Below are positions 22,226 to 34,100 of a stretch of 54,964 nt of DNA, one piece after another; the first letter of the stretch is position 1, and each line of letters begins with the position of its first letter. The notes beneath the pieces were generated by a model. It made no database searches and was not told the origin of the DNA. It saw nothing but the letters and a program-made list of their open reading frames with translations. The stretch comes from Cerrena zonata (Eukaryota > Basidiomycota > Agaricomycetes > Polyporales > Cerrenaceae), in assembly GCA_038087015.1 (NCBI GenBank), contig JASBNA010000124.1:1-54964 (forward strand), read 5' to 3'. The translations under genes were made by a program, and so were the position numbers.

Positions 22226-22909
22226 ATGTCATCCACCTCATTCTACTTGGTCCCTACACGCGCTGTACACATAGGAGTATCTGTACTGCTTCTATCATTC
22301 GCGATTAGTGTTTTTAGTACCTTTTCAAGGATCCAACACGTACCAGGTGAGTTTCGCATCGACTGAAAAGATATGGAATCTAAGAAACCTTCAGAAAGCA
22401 TCGTCGACACAGTAATCAACGGACGTCGTACCAGCATACCCCTCATCCCCGATCCAGTTGCTCTAGAATATGAGGAGATCGAATATGAATACGCTGCCAC
22501 AGACAACTATATCAACTGGGATGCCATAGTGCCCCCTGGTCGTGGCTTCATTCGATATGACAAAGGAAGAGAAGAAAAATACTACGCAGTGACGTTATAC
22601 CACCAGATCCACTGTCTGAACAACTTAGAAGCAGTTTTCAGAGCGTACAGAAATGGATCGGCGCTTCACGTCGATGCTCACCTCATGCATTGTTTCGGTT
22701 ACTTGCGACAGTTGGTTTTGTGCGCCGCTGACACCACCTTGGAACCCAGCGAGACCATGGTAAATCGACATGGGCAGGTGCGGCATATCGTGTTCGGGAC
22801 AGGAGCGATGCATCAGTGTCGAGACTGGCGACAGGTGTGGGACTATGCTGCTGAGAATTATCAGACGTGGAAGGACAAAGATTATTATGCCGTTTCTGGA
22901 CATTCATGA
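22226..22909 (+). CDS. UstYa-like (DUF3328) protein, copy 1
   Basis: Exons 22226-22346 and 22395-22909 encode 211 residues. UstYa-family proteins are oxidases or cyclases in fungal ribosomal-peptide pathways such as ustiloxin and cyclochlorotine. An N-terminal signal anchor spans about residues 13-33. The two family motifs are intact: HxxHC as H110-Q-I-H113-C114 and HCxxYLRQ as H139-C140-FGYLRQ. The later CRDW is also conserved. The start at 22226 is chosen because the first exon encodes the membrane anchor and splices in frame; the ATG at 22373 lies inside the intron. The copy at 45,096-45,774 is nearly identical through the domain and beyond the stop codon. The substrate is unknown. Confidence 0.88.
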
Positions 22910-23507
22910 TGATGTTCTTCGTGTATAGTTTGGAGAACCATGCAACATTCCAGGAAGCATAGTTATTATAGTGACTTCTACGACGTACTGGCAGACAACG
23001 ATGAGTAAGTTTCTCAAAATATAACTTGATAAAACATACAATATTAAATCAAAGTACCCTTCCGCCATTCCTCTACATACTGTGTGTGGCTAGTCGGAAC
23101 ACCTTGATTGTTACATCTCTCACCTAGAATGAAGTGCAAACGGACATTCTTCATTATCAGGTTGTTTAATGTAAGAAGAGAATAGGAAGGATTGAACTGA
23201 GAAACGACATTGTAAGATGGTCTCAGTGGAAGCGGAGCCAGAGAAGTGACGATCATCGAAATATTGTTTTGACATATTTACTTTAGAAGTCCTTACCTTA
23301 AATGGAACTTTCTAGGCCACAGACTTAGGTTGCGTTCAAATCAATCTCAAATGACATGTCATCAACCACAAGCTACTACAGTAATACTGCTATGTTCCTA
23401 TATGGAAGACGACCATCCCACCGACCTGAAAATCAGAAACAATCATCGAACTCTAACGCTCCGTACCACCACATCAGAGCAACTTCCAATACGATCTCCT
23501 AATAGAC
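22910..23507. other. intergenic, nothing recognised
   Basis: Between the convergent UstYa-like and proline-rich genes. The first tens of bases continue the similarity to the second UstYa-like copy; otherwise nothing is recognised. Confidence 0.5.
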
Positions 23508-24248
23508 CTATTGTCTACCCGGACCACCTGGCGCAGGTCGGTTCTGAGCGTTGTTCGCATTGTTTTGAGGGGGAGGAGCATTGTTAGCGTTGTTCGGAGG
23601 AGGAGGGGCGTTCTGAGCATTGTTAGGCTGACGGTTGTTCTGAGGGGGAGGGGGAGTGTTCTGGGCGTTGTTCTGAGGGTTGGGAGGACGATTGGCGGCA
23701 TTGTTACCTCCATTGAATTGACGGGGCGAAGGGCCGGATGAGTTGGCCGCGTTGTTAGCGGCAGGCTGTGCAGCGGGTTGGGCTGCAGCCTGGGCCTGAG
23801 GTTGTGCGGCGGCTTGAGCCTGAGGTTGGGCTGCAGCCTGAGCCTGAGGTTGGGCCTGAGGTTGAGCAGCAGCCTGAGCAGCGGGCTGAGCGGGCTGAGC
23901 AGCTGCAGGCGCAACGCAAGTAAGCTTCCCGTTCTGGTTTACACAAGCTGGAACGAATAGAAATGATGATTAGAGTTGTTGTATATGGTTATATGGATAT
24001 CGAAGAAACTCACTTCCAGAAACGACAGGAGAGCCATTGGAGGTAAATTGGCAACTAGCACCAAGGTTTCGGCTTCCAACATCAGAAGGACCACAAGCAG
24101 ACACTACAATTTCGACCTCTTAGTTCAATATCCATTGGAGAATATAGATTGAAGGCTTACCTGGGTCTGTGGCAAGCAAAGGGGCTGCCTGAGCCAGACC
24201 GACGGAGAGCACGGCTGCAGCGACGGTGAAAAAGCGGGTGAAGAACAT
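23508..24248 (-). CDS. secreted Pro/Gln/Ala/Asn-rich protein 2
   Basis: Exons 24248-24161, 24103-24014 and 23947-23508 encode 205 residues. A signal peptide (MFFTRFFTVAAAVLSVGLA) ends at AQA/AP. The mature start APLLATDP and the four-cysteine domain (SACGPS, ASCQFT, GTCVNQNGKLTCVAP) match proline-rich protein 1, with identical exon phases. The tail differs: it is built of AAAQPQAQ repeats followed by Asn- and Pro-rich repeats such as NNAQNAPPPP, and ends GGPGRQ. It lacks the PRAF repeats of its paralogue apart from a single SPRQF. So the head is conserved while the tail has been replaced or expanded. It is probably secreted; function unknown. It lies between UstYa-like copy 1 and the secreted S33 gene. 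A TATA box is about 95 bp upstream. Confidence 0.85.
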
Positions 24249-25508
24249 GTTAAGTGAGTGTTTGAAAAAGAAAGCGAGTTATAGAAGTGAAAGAAGAGAA
24301 GATGTTTTTTTGGGACTTACCTGTCGACGATCGAAGCCCTTTTATACATCCAAACCCTGCCGGTCTTGGCGAACTCCATCAGTCATTCGACGAGTAACAA
24401 TAATCCATCATCACATGTATGGACAGAGTTCTGTTGCTGCCATACATAGCTTGGAGACGGAAGTATAGTTACGAGGGAAACGACGACGGACGTGACCTCA
24501 TGGCACGGCGAAACTGGCGCAGGTAAACGGTTAAACGCGTCTCTAGCGATTTCACACATGAGTCCAGTGCCGATCTCAGGAAGGGATACTTGGTCTCTGT
24601 TTAAAGTGCTCATGCTTCGATATTGTATTTCTCCGTGGAACTAGAATACGAAATGTGAATTAGGACTAACCCAACCTAGTCTTCGAAAGTGTGTCTGAGT
24701 ATAGAACCCAACAAAGTCTGAAGTTAAACCTGTATGTCCTGTTATTTGATTTTCGAAACATTCCAATCAGATTTCAGGCAACATACCTCCGCAGCTACGG
24801 ATTTTGGACCGATGCATCCGCAGTAGGTGTTTTGGTGCGGTCGCTCGGAGCACCTTCCTTAGTGAGTTACACGGGATATTTGGTTATGTGCCGACTATAT
24901 TCAGATCAGAATGGGTCTGAATACAGTGACCTACTACATGGCAACTGTTGTAGTCCGTGTCTTACGTTGAGAGGCTTGGAAGCCTGCCACAACGTGAAGC
25001 AGAATGTGCTGTCAACCTATGAAAGCGTTAGATCGCACTATTTGTGAGCTGCTGCGCTGATATCAATATCATGTTTTCTGAATCGGTGACAATTTTCCTG
25101 TAGCGTTATGTGTTTGGTAATACGCCGTAATTGGTATCGGAGAATGAGACACAACCGCGGTGTCATAGCTGCGGCTGAGACAGTATGTTTTGACGTGTTT
25201 GTTGCGAAGGTGCTTGCCTTAACAGATCGTCGGCTCCCAAATTAGGTAAAACCTCAAGCGCTGGACTGTTTGAACTCCGACCGGGAACGAAAGGTGTGTT
25301 TTGTTCAAGGTGGTGATGTATAGTTTAACGGCAGTGTACCTGAAACTTTCTTTTGTAGACGTTTTCGTCACTTAAAGCTTTGGCATGCATTTTATGATTT
25401 GTTACAAATATACGTCGCAGTGTCCGAGTCCGTGTTCAGTAAGCTACAGACATGTCACAATCCGGCTACACAAAATACACTTCAAGGTCCATGATGTCGA
25501 ACACCTAA
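24249..25508. other. intergenic, holds a degenerate paralogous segment
   Basis: Beyond the promoter of proline-rich gene 2, the stretch from about 24,810 to 25,190 resembles 17,860-18,150 in broken, collinear blocks. No complete gene can be assembled. Confidence 0.4.
24340..24346 (-). promoter_or_regulatory. TATA box of proline-rich gene 2
   Basis: TATAAAA on the minus strand, about 95 bp upstream of the ATG. The leader TCAAACACTCACTTAA matches that of the paralogue at 17.35 kb with one change. Confidence 0.65.
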
Positions 25509-26575
25509 TCACCGTTTCTCACTCAAGAAGTTTGAGACCGTCGTCATATACAACTCGCGCTCCTCCCAAAAAGGGGTATGTGATGATGCCATGAAAGTCC
25601 TCCATTTGACAGCAGATATACCGTCGAAGTATGGCTGCATTACGAAGTCCTGCACTTGATCAGCCTTTCCATTCAGGAGAAGGGTAGGTGCGTGAATCAG
25701 AGGAATACGGTCAATGATTGTCCAAGTATCTTGGAAACTACATCCCGCTGGTCAACATGAAGTTCGACGATAATATGATTAAGAAACACTTACGGAGCGC
25801 TTGCGACAGTGGGATCTCCATCAGGACCGAAAACGGCTAAGAACGAAGCATTTAGAGGTCCAGGGACAGGCACTACTGTGCATCCGTGAACCGCGCTGAA
25901 GACTTGAAATGCTGCGAAATATTTCTGAGGGTCAGCCAGTCCTCCCTCTATCGCATCCTGAATATCCTTCGGGAACGCCTGAAGGAGCTGGAACACGGAT
26001 TCTCCCATTAACTCGGAGGACGAGGGCGCATCGGAAAGAATGAGCTTCTTCAGACCCTTCGGCTTCTGTACTGCGAACTCGGCAGCAAGTTCGCCACCCC
26101 ACGAATGCCCGAGAAGGTTGAACGATTTGCGAATTTGGAAAAAATTGAGTAGATTGTCCAATTCTTCTACGAAGAGGTGAACAGACCAGAAGTCGGACGG
26201 CTTCTCTCTGAGATGAGTAGAGCGTCCGTTTCCGATCTGGTCGTAAAAGATGACGGGGATGTTCCCGGACTGAGCGAGGTCGGATATAGGGATCAGATAA
26301 TCGTGAGTAAGACCGGGTCCACCATGCAAGACGACGAGGGGTGTTTGGCTTTTATTTTTGACGTCGCCAAATACCTTGTAGAATGTTTGGAAAGTCTCGC
26401 CTTGATAGTGGAAGGGTATGGTACCATTGATGGGGGAGATAGATGTTTCGAGAGGTATTTGCGAGGGTTGGGTACTAGGTGCGTTTGTCGTTGCCGAAGA
26501 TGCTAAGCTGACGCCAAAGCAAGTGACATATGAGAGAATAGACAAAACCGTCTTCCAAAAGCTAGGTTGCTGCAT
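25509..26575 (-). CDS. secreted proline iminopeptidase-like hydrolase (S33)
   Basis: Exons 26575-25794 and 25737-25509 encode 336 residues. A hydrophobic segment around residues 8-26 (LSILSYVTCFGVSLA) looks like a signal peptide, followed by a Ser/Thr/Pro-rich linker; the two other S33 copies lack both. The oxyanion region is VVLHGGPGLTHDY and the nucleophile is in LGHSWGG. The second exon carries NGKADQVQDF with the acid and SSHTPFW with the histidine. It shares the intron position of the 20.4-kb copy but is clearly diverged. It probably acts outside the cell or in the secretory pathway, perhaps trimming proline-rich peptides; the proline-rich gene 1.3 kb away makes that idea attractive, but it is inference. 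Confidence 0.85.
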
Positions 26576-28187
26576 CGTCCTAGTGGGGGGTAAAGGATTA
26601 GGAACGCAGCGAGACAGGCTTTAAGAGACAAAGAGACAAGGCCCGGGGTGCCTGAGGGGATTACACGCTGTCAGTGTTGGCTGTCCGATTTACTTGTTTC
26701 TAGAGGCGTGGTGATACAAGTGAGTCCGATGGCTCCTGGGCTGGATTAAAAGGGGTCGCATCTGGTGATATTCACGGCCATTAAACCATCAATGGAAGCT
26801 CAGGGCAGTACAGTAGCACGCGAGGAGACGTGAAGCATGTCCGGCGTGCATCTGTCAACGGTGTCAACGGTCACCTCGGTATGTCCAGCCAAATGCAGTT
26901 TCCTCTCGCTGAGTTGGGATTCCTAGACCGGCTCTCAGGAACATGAAGATCCCATTATAGCACAATGAATTGGACTTCAATCTAAGTGAAGAAAATTCAA
27001 GAATCCGAGACGATGATCCATATTTTCGGCATCATAGTCCCTCAGAGCCAGAAACTCATCGAGAGCCTGATTACGTACTCTTCCCTTTCTTCGAAATGGC
27101 CATTTGCTGCTCGTTCTCGGAATGCTATGCAGTTTTGAAGCTTCTTGGTTGCGTCCAAGGGGGTCCAGATGTGAGCAAAGATTTTGCGACTGGCTTCTCT
27201 GTCCATTCAAAATGTCACCCTGCATGCACGCGCATTCAGACACTGATTTGAAATGGTTATTTCTGGTGCGTAGTTTGCACCTATGACCAGTAAGCGGCCG
27301 GTGCTGCGATGCCTGTACATCATGGTCTGCAGCGGTCCTTGTAGGCTGTTTCATTGAAATGTCTTAAGTGTGCATCGATGGGAGGCTTTTTCAGGATCAA
27401 GCTTCATCGTCCTGCTAGCTCTTGACGTACCCCTCGATGAAATTAGCCGCGAGCCAGAAACGATTACTAAGATGGAGTTTCCTTGATATTGCCTAGTTAA
27501 CCATCAAATGTCGGGAACAACAAGTGTATCAATATCGCAGATGGAAGGTGGCATGTTAGCTCTTTGAGCAATGGGTTTACTTGTTCGAATGAGCCAAAGA
27601 TCTACAATAGGTATAAGACTTCCTATCGCGCAGAAAAAGCAAGTCATAGGTCTTCCCCGGTTGCCACGATGGATGTTCAAGTGAGCACCAAATCGAACAC
27701 GTCAATGAGAAGCAAGTAGATGCACCGGTTATCCAAGATGCTTGATTACGATGCCAAAGATATAAACAAGTGTTGAACCTTGTCGCCGAGTTCCACCATC
27801 GAACTTGGTGTCAAGATGATCTGTTCCTTCACATACGGTTGATGATGGGTTTAGAAGTCTTGTGGTGTAATAATCTAGAGTGGAAACATACACCCTAATA
27901 GTAGTGTCGGAAGGGTTCTACAGGCACCAGGTAAAAGTCTAGTAGACGATCGGCAGCGGCCAACGGAACTTGAGTAAGATCGCAAAAATGGACACTGGGG
28001 GGATTGAACTTCCGATTCCAATCAGTACGCTCACACCAGTGGGTACTACAGTATACAATAACGGTGAGTGCATATATGTTGCCTCTAAGTACTCAGTACT
28101 CATACGTGATACACACTCACAACCATTGTAGATTCGATTCAAGCGTAACAAGCTGAAGAACTATACTACACAACAAAAAATCATGAT
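26576..28187. other. intergenic, nothing recognised
   Basis: About 1.6 kb. Short open frames (for example on the minus strand at 26,977-27,354) show no family resemblance and no consistent splicing. I can support no gene. Confidence 0.45.
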
Positions 28188-31100
28188 TCAAGAGTAGACC
28201 AAATCGATATCATCGATATTCAAGCGAGGTCTCTTCTCCTTTCTTCGCACTTCGTCTACTCCTTTCATAGCCCTCATGGCCATCCTAAAATCGAATGCCC
28301 ACTCATTGGAAATACCCTGAGGCAATTTCCGCACAAGCTGCTCGAGCTCCAGGATCTTCTGCTTGAGTAGATCAACATTTTGGGAACGGTGAAGCTCTGA
28401 ACGAGGGCCCAAAGCCTTTTGCAATCCCGTAACTTGCTTGAATAGTGCGCTTGATTGAAGTAAGTACACATCATTGTTGTAAGGATTGTGACACACTTAC
28501 ACGTTGTTCGCCATAATCGCGTGCACTTCTTCGAGCACCACTTTATTACCCCTCAGACGTTTCCCGGCCGCTTCCTTGCACTTCGACACATAAGCGTACA
28601 TCTCCTCCAAGCAAACTAGTGCGTGAGGTAGTTGATCGCAGAAGTAACTCTTGTAGGGGCCAGATAGGGATTCTTGCGCTACGGTGGCGTGACATGCGCT
28701 TCGCAGTCGATATCTCCTTTCGTCAATTCTGCTCGGATGAGTATTTTTACGGGCACGATGTTGACGATATGCTTTCAAAATGATCAAAGCAGCCCTTCGT
28801 CGTCGGAAAGTTCTGTAAGCACGTTGGATTGTTCCCGCAGCCTTTACCTGCTCCTCGAAGGCCAGAGAGTCGTTTACGGTTATATCGTCTGCGTCGGCAG
28901 GAGCTTCGACAACCTCGACAACTAGTTCTTCGGACGCGAGATCTTCATGTGAGGTAGGAATAGCATGAACCTTCGTTCCATCACCTCCGTACTTCTCTGA
29001 GCTATCTTCGCTGAATTGACCAGTGATGTTCCTTGAGCTTAAGTGGTTCGCGTCATTGTGACTTCCAGGGGCAGTGGTTTGAGGATAATCGAGAGCAGTA
29101 GTCCATTCTCGGTAAGGTAAAGTTCTGACTCCCCAGATACTCTTAGGAGGTACACGAGTTTCATCCTGTAGGAACAGTAATTCATCCAACGTGGAGCGAG
29201 GTCGATATCCACTCGCACGAAGTGCAAACCAAAGGTCATCCCAATTTCTCGCTTCCGCGTACCTATTTCTTATACTTAGTAAGTAGGATATGCGTCAAAC
29301 AAACAACGTACAATGTACAAAACGCCGGAAACTCGTGCTGAGACTTGGCCAAAATCTGTACGGTCGAGACAATACGGTCCTGAATGACTGGCATCGCCAT
29401 GTTGTAGCTCACTGTAGACGAGGTTAACTTCGATTATCACTAAATAGTGATTTTTCACTCACGAAGACATAGAGATCGACAGCTAGAGAACAGCACATTA
29501 GTTATAAAACAACTTTGTATTTGCGGTGTACCTACATCCGTGACAGTGAGATATATATCATTTGCCACAAATCTGATTCCTCCCAATTTTGATACCCAAT
29601 GAAGAGATGCTCTAGATTAAACTATTGAGTTTTTCCCCAGTCAAACAAGGAATATCAAGGTACCTACCAAAGTCTTCGGGGTTGTCCGAGAATATCCCCG
29701 TTAATAATGCGTGAACAATATCGACGAGTTCCAGAACCAATACAATTGACATCGAACGAGCAACAACTGATTCCGAGTTACTAATGGAAAGGATAGAAAT
29801 CCATCGTCTTGGGAGAATCGTGTTGCATAGAGAGCCTCCATCGCTCAGGCTATGGGTGATGACAATCGAACAACAGATGGAGTCAAGGATCGAGGAGATG
29901 TCGTTGAGATCAATCCACAATTTTGCGGAGATAGCCCGTCTGCAAGAAGTGTTTGATCAGCAGGTTGAATATGCAACTTTATAAAATAACATACTTAAGA
30001 AAGAGAATTCCTGCAACAATTGACATTTTCCCTGATCCATCTAGGAACGTGAGAATATCGTGCACAATATTCTTATTGTTTTCTCGAACATATTGTCCTA
30101 GAGGTACCTTCTGTACACACGGAATGAGTCCAAGATATCTTGGTGCCCGAACTTGATTGAATAGAAATGCCAATGACGACATTTGCACGAGACCATTCAT
30201 GAAAAAGGGGCTAAACGTATCTGATCGCAAAGAGAAAAGACGATCTTCCACCCAGTGGTTGATGATTGGGATAGCTTTTTTAGCTTCCGGAAAGGTTGCT
30301 AAATCGACATTAGCAAACGATCCTAACGAATGATGGATAGGGTGAAGAAGGTTGTAGATATTTTGTAACCAGATTCTGAAACGGGATAAATAAGCATATG
30401 TAAGTATGTAGTTAAATGTTTAACACGTACCGCCGCTGTTTCATTCGCTCCGGTCTCTCGACTAGATATTCAGCCGTTTGGAAAATTGTGACTTGCAGCA
30501 TCATTGTTCGGAGCCGAAACTGAAAGGAGCTTAGGCTGAGAGCATCGCGGAAACCATGACCTTTTCGACAAGATTGCAATCCACACCGCCCATTGATAGT
30601 GTACACCGGACACGGAAATAAGACCGGGCACCTTTGGCACATCCGATTCTCTTCTTGGACACATGTCCAAAGAATATCTTGGATAACACGTCGAAGTACT
30701 GGAACTAATTCAACGGCTCGTTTGGTTCCGGGAATGTCTCGTTGTACCGCCGTGTACAGGAGTGTTCCTGAAAACACATTTACGGTGTTATCCTCTGCGA
30801 TTGTGAACCCAAAAAGTCGTTGAATTTCATCATTGTGGCAAGGATCTCGTAGGAATGCTGCATTTCCCAGAACCTCTGCGTACGCGTAAAATGCGGTCAA
30901 GATGCCATGGACTTCGGAAGGCGTTCTCGTTGCCTTGAGGTTTAACGTGCGACGAAAAGAATGATTAAAACATAGAACGGATGCAAATCTGTCGTCGAAG
31001 TCATTCAAGAGTTTATTCCCTAGAGCAAATAACTGCGACCACTCTTGTCTTCCAATCCTTTGAAACATCTCGATCTATAACGCGATCAGAGCAGTTGATA

Positions 31101-34100
31101 GATAGGAAACATTATTACAATACCTGAATACGATCAAGCTCATTTGGAGAACAGTTATCCATAACAGCGCCTGTAAGATCCAAGAGGGATATGGCTTCAA
31201 CTGGGAGATCATTTGAAGAATCAATACCGATAGACAAGAAACGCCAAAGTCCCTTCAGGAAATAGTCAACACATATCTCCTGGATGTCTTCCCGTAGTAC
31301 TGGTGTGTCCAATAGTATTTTCAGCGCGTCCGCGTATCGACCCTCCCGGAAATGAAGCGCAGCAGCATCCGTTACTTGACCCATCTTCTCCAGGATGTCA
31401 GCTTCCACTTGGTCGAAACCAAAGTCCTCCGCGTAGTCTCGAGCTTCCTCAGGGGACTGGAACAAACCTAAATCAAACACTTTCCTGTTCGAATGTCAAT
31501 CATCAGAAAAACAAGTTAAACCCTGCCGTGCAATATAACTAACTCGACATCGCCTTCTTTGAAATAATGTAATTTCGCGACAGCAACAATGCTGCTAGCC
31601 ACGCCGGAATCGACTGCGTCTTCGTGATTGTGAACAACATGAACAGCAGTGTCAAACATATCGGCTTTGCGATAAGCCTGGGCAGAGGCAGTGTACTTTT
31701 CAGCAGCCAGAAAGATATCACCTGCACGAGAGTGATCGCCACTTTCTGTCAAACATCGGCCTGCTTGACCATAGTATGCCCTTGTTTCATCCGGTACTGT
31801 TTCAGACATGGCACACTGGATGAAAAGGTCAGCAGCCTTCCTGAAGGCTTCGATGCGAGTAAGGGAAGCTTCGGGCATTAAAAATGCTTCTTGCTGAAGA
31901 CTGTAGGCGTAAGCAACATTTCGTTCGTGCTTCATACCTGCACGTTCAAAACAATGAACAGCCTGTCTGTATGTTCCATTCTTGAACAACGAGCGTCCCT
32001 TCTCAGCCCATTCTGCCTGCGCAGACGAGACCGCCAGTTTCGGTATCGGGTCGTTGGGGGTGCAAATCTCGATCTGTGCCCGCTCAAACCATACATCCTA
32101 TCAAAGGATTTAGCGCCATTCTGAGGTATAAACGTCAAGATACCGAGTAACCTACTCTCATAGGGTCACCTTTGTTTGAAACATCTGCAATCCAAACATT
32201 ATTTCGTGCTCGTGTGATGGCAACATAAAGGAACTTCAACTAAAACAATATGAAAACCAAGTTTTGAATATCAGAGAAATTGTTCTACCTCTCGACACAC
32301 AACTGCGTGACGTGAATCTAGATTGTCTGGAAACAACTTTAACACGATTCGCCAGTGAGATAGCGAAACATCTGAGTCTTTGAAAAAGTTGTAGAGTAAA
32401 ACCTGGCACAGGCACAATGTCAATGATGTTTCCGGTAAATATGAGGTAGCACAAACATCGTTAAACTCTAAGCCTTTACTTTCTTGTATCGTCCTAAATA
32501 ACCACTTAGCAAGTCGTAGAACGTCTATAATAATGATTACGCTTACAAGATCATGCCGACAGCCCCAACTCGTTCTCGCAGTTGATCTCTAGCCTTTTCG
32601 TCTCGGACCAAAATGCCTACAGCGCAATTAGAACAAGAAAAGAAAAGATGTCAACTATGAATGTTACATTGGTTTGCTCCGAATTCAATCTGATGGTGTC
32701 TAGAAGACGTTAAGTGGTGCAGTCGTGACGCGAGGACATGTGGAACCTACCGGTCACCGAAAAGATGTTGCTCGAAAGGGAGGGAGTGTTCGGTCCATCC
32801 GGTAAACATGATAGGCTTGCCACCGTCGTTGTCGCCCTTCTCCTCCTTCAGAATATCGATTGTGTTGGGCCAGAACTTGGTTAGTATATGGATGACCGTT
32901 TGGGCACAATCAATAATGCCGGCATGCGATCGGTAATTGATTGCCAGATGGAACTCCTTCGGATGAACAAGTGCTTTCGTTGTCTTGAAGGAAGAATTGT
33001 AAAGCTTGTTCTAACAAAGGATCGTGTTATTGGACGAATAAACATGTTAGATAACTGTTATACCTCCACACGCCAAAGGAATGCCTTCAGGTCTTTGAAG
33101 CGGAATGCGCTACCGGCTGAAATCGTCTGAGCGGTATCACCAGCCCAGAAGAGTCCTGTTGAGTTTCGACACAGGCTTCGAAGAACTAGAAGTGGGACAA
33201 ATCAACGAAGGCGTTAACAAAACTAGAAACCAGTGTGGTACCCAGGGTGTCAATGAGTAAGTTGTCTTGAGTCTCGTCGACATAGCTACGGGTTGCGTTA
33301 TACATACATGTTTAGGATGGGGTATTCTCCATGTACTCACATATAGTCAATCACTTGGCCTGGTATGCCTAATTCCGTCATCAAGCGGAGCAATTTTTGA
33401 GTTCTGGACCAGGTGCTATTTGTTGGCAATATATAATACCAGAAACCCCATAAATGGACGCACCGATCTGCTGCATCATTGTCTCTGTATTCCTTCTTCC
33501 GTCTCAGGTATGCCTCAAAGAGGTGGTATAATTCTTCTCGATTTGATGCAAACATGTCGGCGGCGCGATGGCTGAGGCCGAGATATGTAGCGCGGTCGAG
33601 GTAGCCAGTGTTTGAAGTGAGTGTCTTTTCGGACCCCTTGATGATACCTGTGAAACATTAATAGTCTAAACATTTCGTATCTGAGGAATCATACCCATGA
33701 ATTCTCCGAACACGAGATATGGTTCTGTATGATAGCTAATGATCAACAACAAGTCACAGTTCAAGAAGTAAACAACGAACCAAAAAGCTTCGTAAGGTTC
33801 TGGGGGAAATGGTCCCAATAAGCACTTCGGAATCGCCTCCAAGAGACGAAGGAATCTTGCTGCAGAGTGCCCGATAATGTAGTACTCGAAGATTCAAGTT
33901 TCGTTGCATGATCGAACTCATTTTCGAGCATCTTGCAGAGCTGACGGCACTGTATTAGAATGGAGCACAATGACTAAAAGAAATGAGAAGAATGACCTCA
34001 TCAAACGTCAAGAAGACGGGGAAGTGTTCATCCTTGAGCAGTCCGAATCGATGAGGGAGATCCTTCCGCCATTCAGTTTCTTCATCCAAGTTGATTAGGA

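Noticed and set aside
22373..22395. ATG at 22373 as the UstYa-like start
   Set aside because: It lies in an intron; the upstream exon from 22226 supplies the membrane anchor and joins in frame.
26977..27354. Minus-strand open frame of 125 codons
   Set aside because: No family resemblance, no splice support and a mixed composition; not called.
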